From Prevotellaceae bacterium UBA711 (lineage in GTDB: Bacteria > Bacteroidota > Bacteroidia > Bacteroidales > Bacteroidaceae): a stretch of 27,652 nt of DNA. The translations under genes were made by a program, and so were the position numbers. The number at the start of each line of letters is the position of its first letter. Position 1 is the first letter of the stretch. Of the stretch, positions 1 through 8,058 are shown in pieces. Where the stretch lies: contig DBLZ01000108.1 in the NCBI GenBank assembly GCA_002297545.1, forward strand, positions 1 to 27,652, in the 5' to 3' direction. The notes under the pieces are model-generated. The model ran no database searches. It was not told the DNA's origin and saw only the letters and a list, made by a program, of their open reading frames with translations.

Positions 1-151
1 CCTGCTGATGCAGAACGCCCTGAAGGCTCCCGAACTCTTCGGACGCAGCCTGCAGGTCTACGTCAACATTGCCGAGGCCGAGGTGGAGAAGCACTTCACC
101 TGGATACGCAAGATGACGCCGGAGAAGGCTGAACTTTATCGCCGGGCGTAA
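1..151 (+). CDS. C-terminal fragment of an unidentified protein
   Basis: An open frame enters from the left edge and runs 49 codons to a TAA at 149-151. The visible tail is rich in charged and amphipathic helix-forming residues (for example EAEVEKHFTWIRKMTPEKAE). I see no motif that identifies a family and no membrane segment. It reads in the codon style of its neighbours and ends shortly before a repeat-bearing intergenic gap. The function cannot be called from this fragment. Confidence 0.6.
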   Translation, partial: LLMQNALKAPELFGRSLQVYVNIAEAEVEKHFTWIRKMTPEKAELYRRA

Positions 152-295
152 TCCGGACGTGCCGCGTGACCGTATAACACATTATGTACGGGGACATTCA
201 TGTATTGCCATGGTGTCCCCGTCTTCGTTATCCGAGGGGCAGGGCCTGCTGGTTGCGGGAGTTGCGGCTGATGCCACGTGACTTTGGGACATCCG

Positions 296-440
296 CCTCG
301 CCGTCTTGCGGGTGAAAGAACCGGTTTATATGATCGGAAGAACCGGTTTGTGGGGGCGAAAGAACCGGTTCTCGCAGCAGAAAGAACCGGTTCTTTCTAC
401 CATGCCTCCACAAGATGCCTGCATGCGCCATACATGGCGC
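296..440. repeat. Dispersed intergenic element, copy 1: four AACCGGTT palindromes at 22-bp period
   Basis: AACCGGTT occurs at 319, 341, 363 and 385, exactly 22 bp apart and always preceded by AAG. The last core sits in a perfect 20-bp palindrome (379-398, AGAAAGAACCGGTTCTTTCT). A conserved flank starts with CCTCGCCGTC at 296. A downstream flank holds CCACAAG at 408 and GCCATA at 427. The same layout, with identical offsets, recurs at 25781-25925, and a diverged copy lies at 10250-10350. It lies in the 434-bp gap between the first gene and the GH20 gene; the rest of that gap shows only the GH20 promoter. Role unknown: a protein-binding array or structured RNA are both possible. Confidence 0.9.
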
Positions 441-518
441 GGCGCTGGCTCCCGTGGGGCTTGATGACCTGTCTGGGGTGCAACATGGCTTTCTTTAGGC
501 ACAAATGTGGGCTCAAGT

Positions 519-550
519 GTTGTCTATATCTTTCTGATTTCGTATCTTTG
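519..550 (+). promoter_or_regulatory. Bacteroidetes-type promoter for the GH20 gene
   Basis: A TTG at 520-522, a 20-bp spacer and TATCTTTG at 543-550 match the -33/-7 consensus of Bacteroidetes sigma factors. The predicted start near 555 leaves a leader of about 30 nt before the ATG at 586. Confidence 0.75.
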
Positions 551-585
551 CCTTGGTAATCAAACATCCTGCCCTATAAAAAGTT

Positions 586-2316
586 ATGAAGAAAATCTGT
601 TTCGCACTCGTGTGCATGTTGCTGACGGCCGTGTCCGTTGCAGCACAGCAGTTTGTCAATCTCACCCCTCTGCCCAAGCAAATGGCCGTGAGCAACGGCA
701 GTTATGTGCTGCCACGTAGTTACACCGTCAGGGCTTCGCACCTGGCCGCCAATGTTCAGGCCGAGGCTACTCGCTTCATCCGTGACATACGCACCACCAC
801 CGGCTGCAAGGGACGCCTGACCGAGGCCGCGAATGCGGACATCGTCATGAACATGGACACCGGTATACCCCGCGAGGGCTACAAGCTTACCATAACGGAG
901 CATGGCATCAAGATAAGCTCTTCCAGCCCCAGCGGCTTCTTCTACGCTTTTCAAAGCATCAAGAAGATGATGCCCGCCAATGTGATGGCAGGCATGACAG
1001 TGAAGCAGGCGCAGAAGGTGCTGGACTGGTACAAGGCCGACAAGCGCCCCCAGATACCCTGCGTGGATATCACGGACGAGCCTCGTTTCCACTATCGCGG
1101 CTTCATGCTGGACTGCGGACGCCACTTCTTCACCGTGGATGAGATCAAGACGGTGCTCGATGCCATGGCCATGTACAAGATGAACTACTTCCACTGGCAT
1201 CTGACCGAGGACCAGGGATGGCGCTTTGAGGTGAAGAAGTACCCGCGCCTGACGACCATCGGCTCGGTGGCCGGTGACTGCCGCATGACGGACATGGAGA
1301 AGGGCCACTACTGGCTGGGCAAGCCCTACGGCCCATTCTTCTATACGCATGAGGATTGCCGCGAGATAGTGGAGTATGCACGCAAGTTGCATATCGAGGT
1401 CATCCCCGAGATAGACATGCCCGGCCACATCATGGCTGCCCTGGCCGCTTATCCGGAGTTCAGCTGCACCCCCGACGGCGAGCACAAGGTGCAGACCTAT
1501 CAGGGCGGTGTATGGGCCGATGTGCTGAACGTGGGCAACCCAAAGGCTGTGCAGTTTGCCCGCGACGTGCTGACCGAGGTGATGGACGTCTTCCCCGGCA
1601 AGTATATCCATATCGGAGGCGACGAGTGCCCCACATCGGCATGGGAGAACAACGAGCAGTGCAAGCAGCTGCTGGACAAGCTGATGATTGAGCGCAAGGT
1701 AAGACGTCTTTCTTTCAATGACAAGCATCGTTTCCGCCCCCTGCAGAGCTACTTCATATCCCAGATGGCCGACCACATACATGCACGTGGACGTGAAATG
1801 ATATTGTGGAACGAGAGCGTTACGGCCGAGGGTGCTGACCTGGATCTGATAAAGAAGACCGGGGCTACGATCTTCTGCTGGAACCCCTGCCAAAAGGGTG
1901 CTTCCGTGGCAGCCTCACTGGGTCTCGACGCTGTCATCACCGAATGGGGTCCCGGATGCTACTACATCAACCGCAAGCAGTTCGACAGCGATGGCGAGCC
2001 TGTGGCAGCCGGCAGCGGCGGCAAGGGCGACCAGCTTCCGGCCGTATATGCCTACAAGCCTGTGCCGGACAATGTCAGGAATCCCAATCTGCGCAAGCAT
2101 TACGTCGGTGTGCAGGCCACCTTCTGGACGGAGCATGTGTCCGACATTGATTACCTCAACTATCTGGCCTTCCCACGCTTCCTGGCTGTGGCCGAGGCCG
2201 GATGGAGCCCCGAGGAGAAGAAGGACTTCGAGAGCCTGCGTACGCGCTTCACTGCGGACACGGTGCTGCTGCGCCTCACTGGCCGTCTCTATGGCCATCA
2301 CTTCATAGCCAAGTAA
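586..2316 (+). CDS. Exported beta-N-acetylhexosaminidase, glycoside hydrolase family 20
   Basis: This 576-residue protein should remove terminal beta-linked GlcNAc or GalNAc from glycans outside the cytoplasm. A signal peptide (MKKICFALVCMLLTAVSVAAQ) is followed by the GH20 N-terminal beta/alpha domain (about residues 25-150). The TIM barrel opens with the family signature RFHYRGFMLDCGRHF, and the strand-4 motif HIGGDECP carries the catalytic Asp-Glu pair D346-E347, as in substrate-assisted GH20 enzymes. Length is normal for a two-domain member and no lipobox is visible. The ATG at 586 fits both the signal peptide and the promoter at 519-550. mnmA begins 2 bp after its stop, so the two are probably co-transcribed, although their functions are unrelated. 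Family assignment is very secure; exact substrate is not determinable. Confidence 0.95.
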   Translation: MKKICFALVCMLLTAVSVAAQQFVNLTPLPKQMAVSNGSYVLPRSYTVRASHLAANVQAEATRFIRDIRTTTGCKGRLTEAANADIVMNMDTGIPREGYKLTITEHGIKISSSSPSGFFYAFQSIKKMMPANVMAGMTVKQAQKVLDWYKADKRPQIPCVDITDEPRFHYRGFMLDCGRHFFTVDEIKTVLDAMAMYKMNYFHWHLTEDQGWRFEVKKYPRLTTIGSVAGDCRMTDMEKGHYWLGKPYGPFFYTHEDCREIVEYARKLHIEVIPEIDMPGHIMAALAAYPEFSCTPDGEHKVQTYQGGVWADVLNVGNPKAVQFARDVLTEVMDVFPGKYIHIGGDECPTSAWENNEQCKQLLDKLMIERKVRRLSFNDKHRFRPLQSYFISQMADHIHARGREMILWNESVTAEGADLDLIKKTGATIFCWNPCQKGASVAASLGLDAVITEWGPGCYYINRKQFDSDGEPVAAGSGGKGDQLPAVYAYKPVPDNVRNPNLRKHYVGVQATFWTEHVSDIDYLNYLAFPRFLAVAEAGWSPEEKKDFESLRTRFTADTVLLRLTGRLYGHHFIAK

Positions 2317-2318
2317 GG

Positions 2319-3437
2319 ATGGAGGACAGGCAATCGGTGGAAAAGATAGCCGTACTGATAAGCGGAGGAGTGGACAGCGCCGTGGTGACGCACCTGCTGG
2401 TGCAGCAGGGCTACAAGCCCGACCTCTACTACATAAAGATAGGAATGGAGGGCGAGGACTCGTCGTGCACGGCCGAGGAGGATATAGAACTGTCCACTGC
2501 CACGGCACGCCGTTATGGCCTGCGCCTGGAGGTGATAGACCTGCAGAAGGAGTACTGGGAGCGCGTAGTGGGGTATGCCATAGAGCGGGTGAAGCAGGGG
2601 CTGACACCCAATCCCGATGTAATGTGCAACAGACTGATAAAGTTCGGTGCCTTCGAGGAGAGGGTAGGGCACCTGTACGACAAGATAGCCACCGGACACT
2701 ATGGTCGCATCATAGAGCGCGACGGCAAGACGTGGCTGGGTGTGGCGCGTGATCCGGTGAAGGATCAGACCGACTTCCTGGCACAACTGCCGGGTGTGGA
2801 AATCAGCCGCCTCATCCTCCCTTTGGGAGACCTTATGAAGGAAGAGGTGCGGCGCATAGCCGAGGAGGCGCATCTGCCGCAGGCCAAGCGCAAGGATAGC
2901 CAGGGTATCTGCTTCCTGGGCAAGATAAACTACAACGACTTCCTGCGCCGCTTTCTGGGCGAGCAGGAGGGCAAGGTCATAGATATAGAGACCAACCGCA
3001 TCGTGGGCACACACCGTGGCTTCTGGTTCCATACCATAGGCCAGCGCAAGGGACTGGGGTTGAGTGGCGGTCCGTGGTTCGTGGTGAAGAAGAACGTACG
3101 CAAGAACGTGGTCTTCGTGGCGCACGGATGGGACACACAGTTGCAGTACGGCCATGTCTTCCGCCTGGCCGACTTCCATGCCATCACAGAGCCTTTGCCC
3201 GTTGCCGAGGGCGCTGCCCCCATGGACATCGCTTTCAAGGTGAGGCACGTGGACCACTTCATGGACGGAACCATCGAACGCGATGGCGACGGCTACATCG
3301 TCCGTTCGCCAGAGCCTATTCAGGGCATAGCCCCGGGGCAGTTCGGCTGTATCTATGATCATGACCGTACCGTCTGCTATGGCAGCGGAGAGATAAGCCT
3401 GCCACATCCCGGTTGCATAAGGCATGATAGGGAATGA
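2319..3437 (+). CDS. mnmA: tRNA-specific 2-thiouridylase MnmA
   Basis: MnmA activates U34 of Lys, Glu and Gln tRNAs with ATP and installs sulfur at C2. The N-terminal PP-loop SGGVDS is at residues 15-20. The two catalytic cysteines appear in NPDVMCNRLIKF (C103) and DSQGICF (C198), with the usual Asp in the preceding DP/DQT region and a C-terminal beta-barrel. The open frame extends upstream into the GH20 gene. I chose the ATG at 2319 because the protein then begins MEDRQSVEKIAVLISGG, the normal MnmA length (372 aa), and the GH20 gene stops at 2316. It is likely translated from the GH20 transcript. It converges on the acyltransferase gene with 91 bp between. Confidence 0.97.
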   Translation: MEDRQSVEKIAVLISGGVDSAVVTHLLVQQGYKPDLYYIKIGMEGEDSSCTAEEDIELSTATARRYGLRLEVIDLQKEYWERVVGYAIERVKQGLTPNPDVMCNRLIKFGAFEERVGHLYDKIATGHYGRIIERDGKTWLGVARDPVKDQTDFLAQLPGVEISRLILPLGDLMKEEVRRIAEEAHLPQAKRKDSQGICFLGKINYNDFLRRFLGEQEGKVIDIETNRIVGTHRGFWFHTIGQRKGLGLSGGPWFVVKKNVRKNVVFVAHGWDTQLQYGHVFRLADFHAITEPLPVAEGAAPMDIAFKVRHVDHFMDGTIERDGDGYIVRSPEPIQGIAPGQFGCIYDHDRTVCYGSGEISLPHPGCIRHDRE

Positions 3438-3528
3438 GGCGTCGGTGCCCGTAGTGTGGGAGCGCTTTATAAATTAAGGTGTACGACTGGGGCACCAACC
3501 TCCTGGCTCTACATCCACATCACAATCC

Positions 3529-4629
3529 CTAACTGCGCCCGAACAGATACTTGCGGAAGAACGGGCTGATGCGCAGGATGTTGCTGGATATGATGCAGAA
3601 GACGATGACCAGCATACCTATCAGCACGGACAGCGAGGTGTCCATGATGAAGTTGTGGCGGTTGTCCTGGAAGAACGACCCCACGGCGGGCAGGTTGGGC
3701 AGGAACAAGAAATGCAACAGGTATATGTCCAGCGTGCGGCGGCCGATATATTGCAGCATGCTGCCTATTATGGTGCATTGGGTCAGGTAGGCCGCATAGT
3801 GTCGGAAATACATGAAGACGATGCAGGGCAGGCAGAACTTGGCCATGGTGGACGGGATGTTGGCCCACGCCATGCGTAGCGTGTGCCACTTCAGGACATC
3901 CATCGTGCAGAATATCACCACCATCACCATTACAGGGAAGAACCACGCCGAGTCCATCACGCGTTGAGCCTTCTCCCAATACCGTCGCACGATGTTGCCG
4001 AAGATGAAGAAGGGGAAGAACTTCATCAACTGTATTACCGAACTATAGTTCAGCCATCGGCTTGGCAGCTTGCCACGGAAACCATCTGCCCACCAGCAGT
4101 ACTGTGGCAGGTAGCAAGTCTCGTATGCCACCAGCGACAGCAGGAAGAGCAGTGTTATGGGTATCCACGACCGGCGCCCCAGCAGTGACTCCAGCCAGCA
4201 GAACAGGTAGTACACCACAAACATATACAGCAGTACCAGCGTGAACCAATAGCCACCCTTTGTCGGGGACTGCAGGCATGCTTCCACGGCCGGGCTGAAC
4301 TTAGGGTACAGCATCACGCAGGCCAAAAGGAAGAATACTGCTGTGGGGATTAACTGTATACGCATCTTCTTGCCTATCATCGAGCCGAGCGTGCCCAGGT
4401 CCCACGTCAGCGACGCCTTGTATGCCAGGAACCCGCTTACCATGAAGAACAGCGGCATGCGGAACAGCATAAGGAAAGGCATGGACGAGGACTGCTTGGC
4501 TTGTTCCAGAAAGCCCATTTGTGCCACATGGTAGGCCACCACCAATATCATGGTGAAGCCACGCATAGCATCCAGCCACTCCAGTCGTGGCTTATGCTGG
4601 GGAATGGTTGGGATGTTGCTGCTCTCCAT
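3529..4629 (-). CDS. Membrane O-acyltransferase, acyltransferase family 3
   Basis: A 366-residue polytopic membrane protein of the acyltransferase-3 family, which transfers acetyl or other acyl groups to cell-surface sugars. The N-terminus RLEWLDAMRGFTMILVVAYH carries the family's conserved Arg (R23) and His (H34). About ten hydrophobic segments follow, with FFMVSGF near residue 65 and RRTLDIYLLH near residue 300, both typical. The gene is divergent from a licD-type gene and followed on the opposite strand by mnmA. A -7 box TACTTTTG on the minus strand (4695-4688) would give a leader of about 50 nt. The neighbours suggest it acetylates a surface glycan; the acceptor is unknown. Confidence 0.9.
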   Translation of the reverse strand: MESSNIPTIPQHKPRLEWLDAMRGFTMILVVAYHVAQMGFLEQAKQSSSMPFLMLFRMPLFFMVSGFLAYKASLTWDLGTLGSMIGKKMRIQLIPTAVFFLLACVMLYPKFSPAVEACLQSPTKGGYWFTLVLLYMFVVYYLFCWLESLLGRRSWIPITLLFLLSLVAYETCYLPQYCWWADGFRGKLPSRWLNYSSVIQLMKFFPFFIFGNIVRRYWEKAQRVMDSAWFFPVMVMVVIFCTMDVLKWHTLRMAWANIPSTMAKFCLPCIVFMYFRHYAAYLTQCTIIGSMLQYIGRRTLDIYLLHFLFLPNLPAVGSFFQDNRHNFIMDTSLSVLIGMLVIVFCIISSNILRISPFFRKYLFGRS

Positions 4630-4687
4630 ACCGTATTGTAGTGTTCGTCATTGCTTCCAAGCGCCTCACTTGGCACCCTTCGCTTGG

Positions 4688-4695
4688 CAAAAGTA
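4688..4695 (-). promoter_or_regulatory. Probable -7 element for the acyltransferase gene
   Basis: On the minus strand these bases read TACTTTTG, a perfect TAnnTTTG match. I see no convincing TTTG 20 bp upstream. It lies only 33 bp from the oppositely oriented -7 element of the licD-type gene, so the two promoters overlap. Confidence 0.5.
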
Positions 4696-4704
4696 CGGAA
4701 ATAA

Positions 4705-4736
4705 TTTGTCTATTCACGCATTTATGCCTACTTTTG
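4705..4736 (+). promoter_or_regulatory. Bacteroidetes-type promoter for the licD-type gene
   Basis: TTTG at 4705-4708, exactly 20 bp, then TACTTTTG at 4729-4736: a full consensus match. Transcription would begin near 4742, about 15 nt before the chosen GTG. This rules out translation of the longer upstream frame. Confidence 0.85.
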
Positions 4737-4757
4737 CATTGTAATACCTTACTTATA

Positions 4758-5588
4758 GTGATACAGGACTCAATACACCGAGCATTGAGAGAGCGGTACA
4801 GCCCCGACGGGTCACAGTTGCGCCGTCAGCAGATGCGGATGCTGGAGATACTGATGGAGGTGGATCGTATCTGTCGCAGGCACGGCATACCGTACTGGCT
4901 TAGCAGCGGTACCCTGCTTGGTGCGGCGCGCCACGGCGGCTTCATTCCATGGGACGATGACCTCGACATAGAGATGATGCGCTCGGACTATGACCGTCTG
5001 ATGTCCCTGCTCCCCGATGAACTTCCACGGCACATGGCACTGCAGACCCACGAGACCGACCCGTCTTACTTCTTTTTCTACGCCAAGGTGCGCGACCGTC
5101 GTTCCGTGCTCTCTGAGGGCAACAACTATGACCGCATGTGGCGGGAGCGCGGCATATATATCGACATCTTCCCTTTGGAGCGCCAGCCTCTGTGTCTGCA
5201 TCGACTGAGTGAGAACACCGTGGGCCATATGTACAAGATATGGCGTACCAGCACCGACGATACCGAGGCCATCCGCCGAGTCATGCGATGGTTCCGCTTC
5301 AACCGCAAGTACGTCTTTCCCCTCCTCCGCATTCTTTGTCGTCTATCGTCCACGGACATCATCACCAGCGGCATGGGCATTCCCTACCACAATCCCCGCT
5401 ACGCCCGCGACATTTATCCTCTTTCCACCTTGCAGTTCGAGGGTGTGGACTTCCCCGTCCCGCACGATTACGACCACATGCTTCGTCTACTGTTCGGCGA
5501 CTACATGAAGCTGCCGCCCGAGGACAGCATCACTACGCATTGCGCCAGCCTGGAGTTCTTGGACGAGGGGTTAGCGGAGCATCTTTGA
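4758..5588 (+). CDS. LicD family phosphotransferase
   Basis: LicD-family enzymes transfer phosphocholine or a related phospho-group from a nucleotide donor to surface glycans. The diagnostic block GTLLGAARHGGFIPWDDDLD is present, giving the metal-binding acidic cluster D66-D67-D68 and D70, and IYIDIFPLE follows downstream as in the family. The open frame extends to 4587, but those codons overlap the promoter at 4705-4736. The GTG at 4758 (276 aa) is therefore the best start, although starts are hard to call without Shine-Dalgarno sequences. It stands between an acyltransferase and a phosphoethanolamine-transferase-like gene, implying a surface-modification locus. Substrate (choline or another alcohol) is not visible. 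Confidence 0.88.
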   Translation: MIQDSIHRALRERYSPDGSQLRRQQMRMLEILMEVDRICRRHGIPYWLSSGTLLGAARHGGFIPWDDDLDIEMMRSDYDRLMSLLPDELPRHMALQTHETDPSYFFFYAKVRDRRSVLSEGNNYDRMWRERGIYIDIFPLERQPLCLHRLSENTVGHMYKIWRTSTDDTEAIRRVMRWFRFNRKYVFPLLRILCRLSSTDIITSGMGIPYHNPRYARDIYPLSTLQFEGVDFPVPHDYDHMLRLLFGDYMKLPPEDSITTHCASLEFLDEGLAEHL

Positions 5589-5684
5589 CGCTTCAAGAGA
5601 AGGGAAGGGGTATACACGGTAGGGTGGCATGTAGTCTCCGTAATGCTCTGATGTGGGAGGCGACACCTTTTACGTTCCCCGTGA

Positions 5685-7445
5685 TTACTGTATGGCGTGC
5701 GATGTCCTGTCCTTAATCTTTTCGTATATCAGGTCGGGGTCGGACAGTAACGGGCGTTCCGTCAGCTCATAGCTGTCTTGCAGAATGCTACGTTCCCGAT
5801 GGTATGCCGGTGACTTTATCCCTGCCAAGTCATATAGCACATGTGGCAGGTCGTCGCTCATGAAGGGTCTGTTCACGGATCGGGCTATCCTTGCCGTTAT
5901 GTCATGATGCCTTAGCCTGCACGGGTCGGAACACCATATCATCAATGGAATCTCGAATTGTGCCCTTGCCATGCCTGGAGTGATGTCATGCGAATGCGAA
6001 CGTCCGACATGATTGCGATAGTCGTATACTTCGTCGCCATGGTCGCTGAGATATACCAGCACGGCATCCTCGTTGGCATAATGGCTGCATAATCTGTCTA
6101 TCATCTCGTCATTGTAGCGTGTGGCATTGGCGAAATGAGCTATTGTCCAGCGCTTGTCATCGGAGAGGTCGGGACGCCGGATGTCATTGGACGTGAAATG
6201 ACGGTAGCGTATTTCGTTGGGGTAACGCTCTTTGTAATCCACATGCTGGCCAATCAGGTGATATACAGTAAGGCGGTACTTGGCACTGTCATTTCTCAAA
6301 CCGGAATGTGATGCAACGTCTGTACCGTTTAGAGTGTTGTCCAGCAGTTGTCCGTCATAGGTGTAAGTCTTGCTGTTCCACCGGTCAAGGGACTCGGACA
6401 TCACTTCCTTGTCATAGATGAAGCCGAGGCATGAGAAGCCCAACCAACCGTTACTCCCTCCTGGGGCTCCCTGGTTGCTGAACCATGTGACCATATAGCC
6501 GGCCTTTTTGAATACTGTTGGGAACATCGCGCCCTCTGTCCAGCTTTCGCCACGGCGTGCTCGTGATGATGATATCATGTACCTCATGGCCTTGTCGGTG
6601 AAGTTGTATGGTGACACGGCATCCGTGAAGACATACAGCTCGCCACGTCGTTGCCTCTCTGACAGTCGCGGATTGGTGTCCAAATAGTAGCCGTATAGGT
6701 TGGAATGATGTCTGTTGAACGATTCGCCTATCACCACTATGATGTGCGGCACGGAGAATTCGCAATCGTCTACCCTGACGCAATGAGTGGCCATGCGAAC
6801 TTCTTTGATGTCGTTTTGTACTGACAGTACGTAAGCAAAGGACCGCACAGTCTTGTATATCACATCCTCGGGCTCGCATGGCAGACATGAGAATGGCATT
6901 GTGTATAATGGCACAATAAACCAAATGAATACCCGCCGATGCCTGTTGATGATTGTTTTCAACTTTTGGTCGATCCATGGCGACAGCCCCATTGCGCATA
7001 TGGCGAATACGCCTCCAAAGCATAGCAGTGTGGATGCCTTCATGACATAGGTCACCAGGAATTCTCCGGCCTCGCCTGCATTTGTCTGCATCAGCAGCTG
7101 AAAGGCTGTAAAACTAATGCCGGCATCAAAGTTTACGGCAAGAAAGATGTCGGTAGCCATCAGTGCCGCGACGCCCCACGTACACTTCCTGCCCCATTGG
7201 CCATGATGTTGCGCCAAGCATAGCAGATATGGCCATACGAATACTGTCAGTGTCAATAAGTGAGTTACCAGTTCGCCTTTGGGATTCCTGCATGCGTAAT
7301 CGGTCCAGCCAACCAAGTAAAGAATGGAGGACAATGCGGGAAGGGTCAAAAGCACGATGTTGGTGACGAATAGTCCCGGGGCCTCCTGTATCGGCATAGC
7401 AAAGCGATGGAGTGCAGAGCCGATAATTGACATGTTTCTTTTCAT
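5685..7445 (-). CDS. Phosphoethanolamine-transferase-like membrane sulfatase-fold protein (EptA/CptA superfamily)
   Basis: The N-terminal third holds four to five membrane segments; the rest is a periplasmic alkaline-phosphatase-fold domain. The nucleophile motif reads VVIGESFNRHHSNLYGY, so the position that is Thr in EptA (GET) is Ser here (S242). YLSDHGDEVYD and HSHD supply the expected zinc ligands. Members move phosphoethanolamine from phosphatidylethanolamine to lipid A, core sugars or glycans. ATGs at 7460, 7445 and 7433 are all possible; I chose 7445 (MKRNMSIIG) as the most natural N-terminus. It converges with the licD-type gene and is preceded by a long hairpin-rich gap. Donor and acceptor are inferred from the family only. 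Confidence 0.88.
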   Translation of the reverse strand: MKRNMSIIGSALHRFAMPIQEAPGLFVTNIVLLTLPALSSILYLVGWTDYACRNPKGELVTHLLTLTVFVWPYLLCLAQHHGQWGRKCTWGVAALMATDIFLAVNFDAGISFTAFQLLMQTNAGEAGEFLVTYVMKASTLLCFGGVFAICAMGLSPWIDQKLKTIINRHRRVFIWFIVPLYTMPFSCLPCEPEDVIYKTVRSFAYVLSVQNDIKEVRMATHCVRVDDCEFSVPHIIVVIGESFNRHHSNLYGYYLDTNPRLSERQRRGELYVFTDAVSPYNFTDKAMRYMISSSRARRGESWTEGAMFPTVFKKAGYMVTWFSNQGAPGGSNGWLGFSCLGFIYDKEVMSESLDRWNSKTYTYDGQLLDNTLNGTDVASHSGLRNDSAKYRLTVYHLIGQHVDYKERYPNEIRYRHFTSNDIRRPDLSDDKRWTIAHFANATRYNDEMIDRLCSHYANEDAVLVYLSDHGDEVYDYRNHVGRSHSHDITPGMARAQFEIPLMIWCSDPCRLRHHDITARIARSVNRPFMSDDLPHVLYDLAGIKSPAYHRERSILQDSYELTERPLLSDPDLIYEKIKDRTSHAIQ

Positions 7446-7460
7446 GCGCTGATGATGCAT

Positions 7461-7996
7461 GGACGTGTATCACATGCACGTGTGCAAGCCAGCGCGACCC
7501 GGACTGACCCTGATTGTTTGGGAATGGCATTACCTATACATAAAGAAACGTAGGTGCCCAAATCAGCTCGTTCTAAATTCGGGGTCCTCGGAGACCATAA
7601 CTGTGAACGAACAGAAAAGACACCTACGTCGTATGATAGACACCCAAAAGTGTGCAATGAGGACAATGCCCTCTGCACACTCCGGGGATGCTATACCATA
7701 CCCGTAAGCATCACTTCCGGCATTGTTTCTGACAGTTATTCTGAATTTCCGAGGTTCCGAATTCTCAAAAACAAAGCATCAATGACGCTTCCAATATGTA
7801 GTTGCATGGCATGGTGGGCACGCGCATGCGGCCGCACACACACCCTAATGCCCTGCAAAGTTAATAAAAAGCGCGGAAAGTCCAGTGAGGAGTGCCTGTA
7901 AAGTTTGAATAAACTGCATGGACGGACTCCTATTTGCGTCCTGTACGGACTTCGGGAACGGTCAGACACTATAATCCGTACTTCCTGCCATCATAA
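7461..7996. other. Gene-free gap between divergent genes, rich in hairpins
   Basis: About 540 bp with no convincing gene. The frames present are short and start in odd places. The left half holds three successive inverted repeats (7548-7629, 7650-7680, 7682-7720). A possible minus-strand -7 element, TAACTTTG, occupies 7863-7856 but lacks a clear -33 partner. If used, it would give the phosphoethanolamine-transferase gene a structured leader of roughly 400 nt. I see nothing in 7730-7850. Confidence 0.5.
7548..7629. repeat. Three-tier nested inverted repeat (82 bp)
   Basis: Outer arms ACGTAGGTG (7548-7556) and CACCTACGT (7621-7629) are perfect complements. Middle arms GCTCGTTC (7566-7573) and GAACGAAC (7605-7612) pair at 7 of 8 positions. 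Inner arms GGTC (7583-7586) and GACC (7593-7596) are perfect. The three tiers share almost the same centre and are separated by 9/8-nt internal loops. Two further hairpins follow: 7650-7662 with 7670-7680, and 7682-7692 with 7707-7720. Confidence 0.75.
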
Positions 7997-8028
7997 TTTC
8001 CGGCTTTCATTTCTTTGTAGTACCTTTG
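7997..8028 (+). promoter_or_regulatory. Bacteroidetes-type promoter for pepT
   Basis: TTTC at 7997-8000, a 20-bp spacer and TACCTTTG at 8021-8028. The predicted leader to the ATG at 8059 is about 25 nt. Confidence 0.75.
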
Positions 8029-8058
8029 TGTGGCAGAACACCATAAAATGACACGGAT

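Noticed and set aside
296..440. CRISPR array
   Set aside because: The conserved part is only about 8-11 bp with 14-bp variable stretches, always four units, and no cas genes are present. The spacing and palindromic cores do not match CRISPR repeats.
574..1893. 439-codon antisense frame across the GH20 gene
   Set aside because: It is a by-product of codon bias opposite a clear GH20 gene. Similar long antisense frames lie opposite mnmA, sulP, pepT and the large glycosidase.
2202..2318. N-terminal extension of MnmA
   Set aside because: The added residues lie inside the GH20 coding region and are absent from the family pattern; the ATG at 2319 is sufficient.
4587..4757. N-terminal extension of the licD-type protein
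   Set aside because: It spans a perfect promoter (4705-4736) and the start of the divergent gene, so it cannot be translated from that promoter.
7548..7629. tRNA gene
   Set aside because: The size and a closing stem of 9 bp look tRNA-like, but neither strand has a T-arm (GTTCGANTC) before the 3' arm, nor a D-loop or anticodon arm in the right place.
7554..7901. 115-codon frame in the gap before pepT
   Set aside because: It starts inside the nested inverted repeat, has no promoter, and the translation shows no fold-like pattern.
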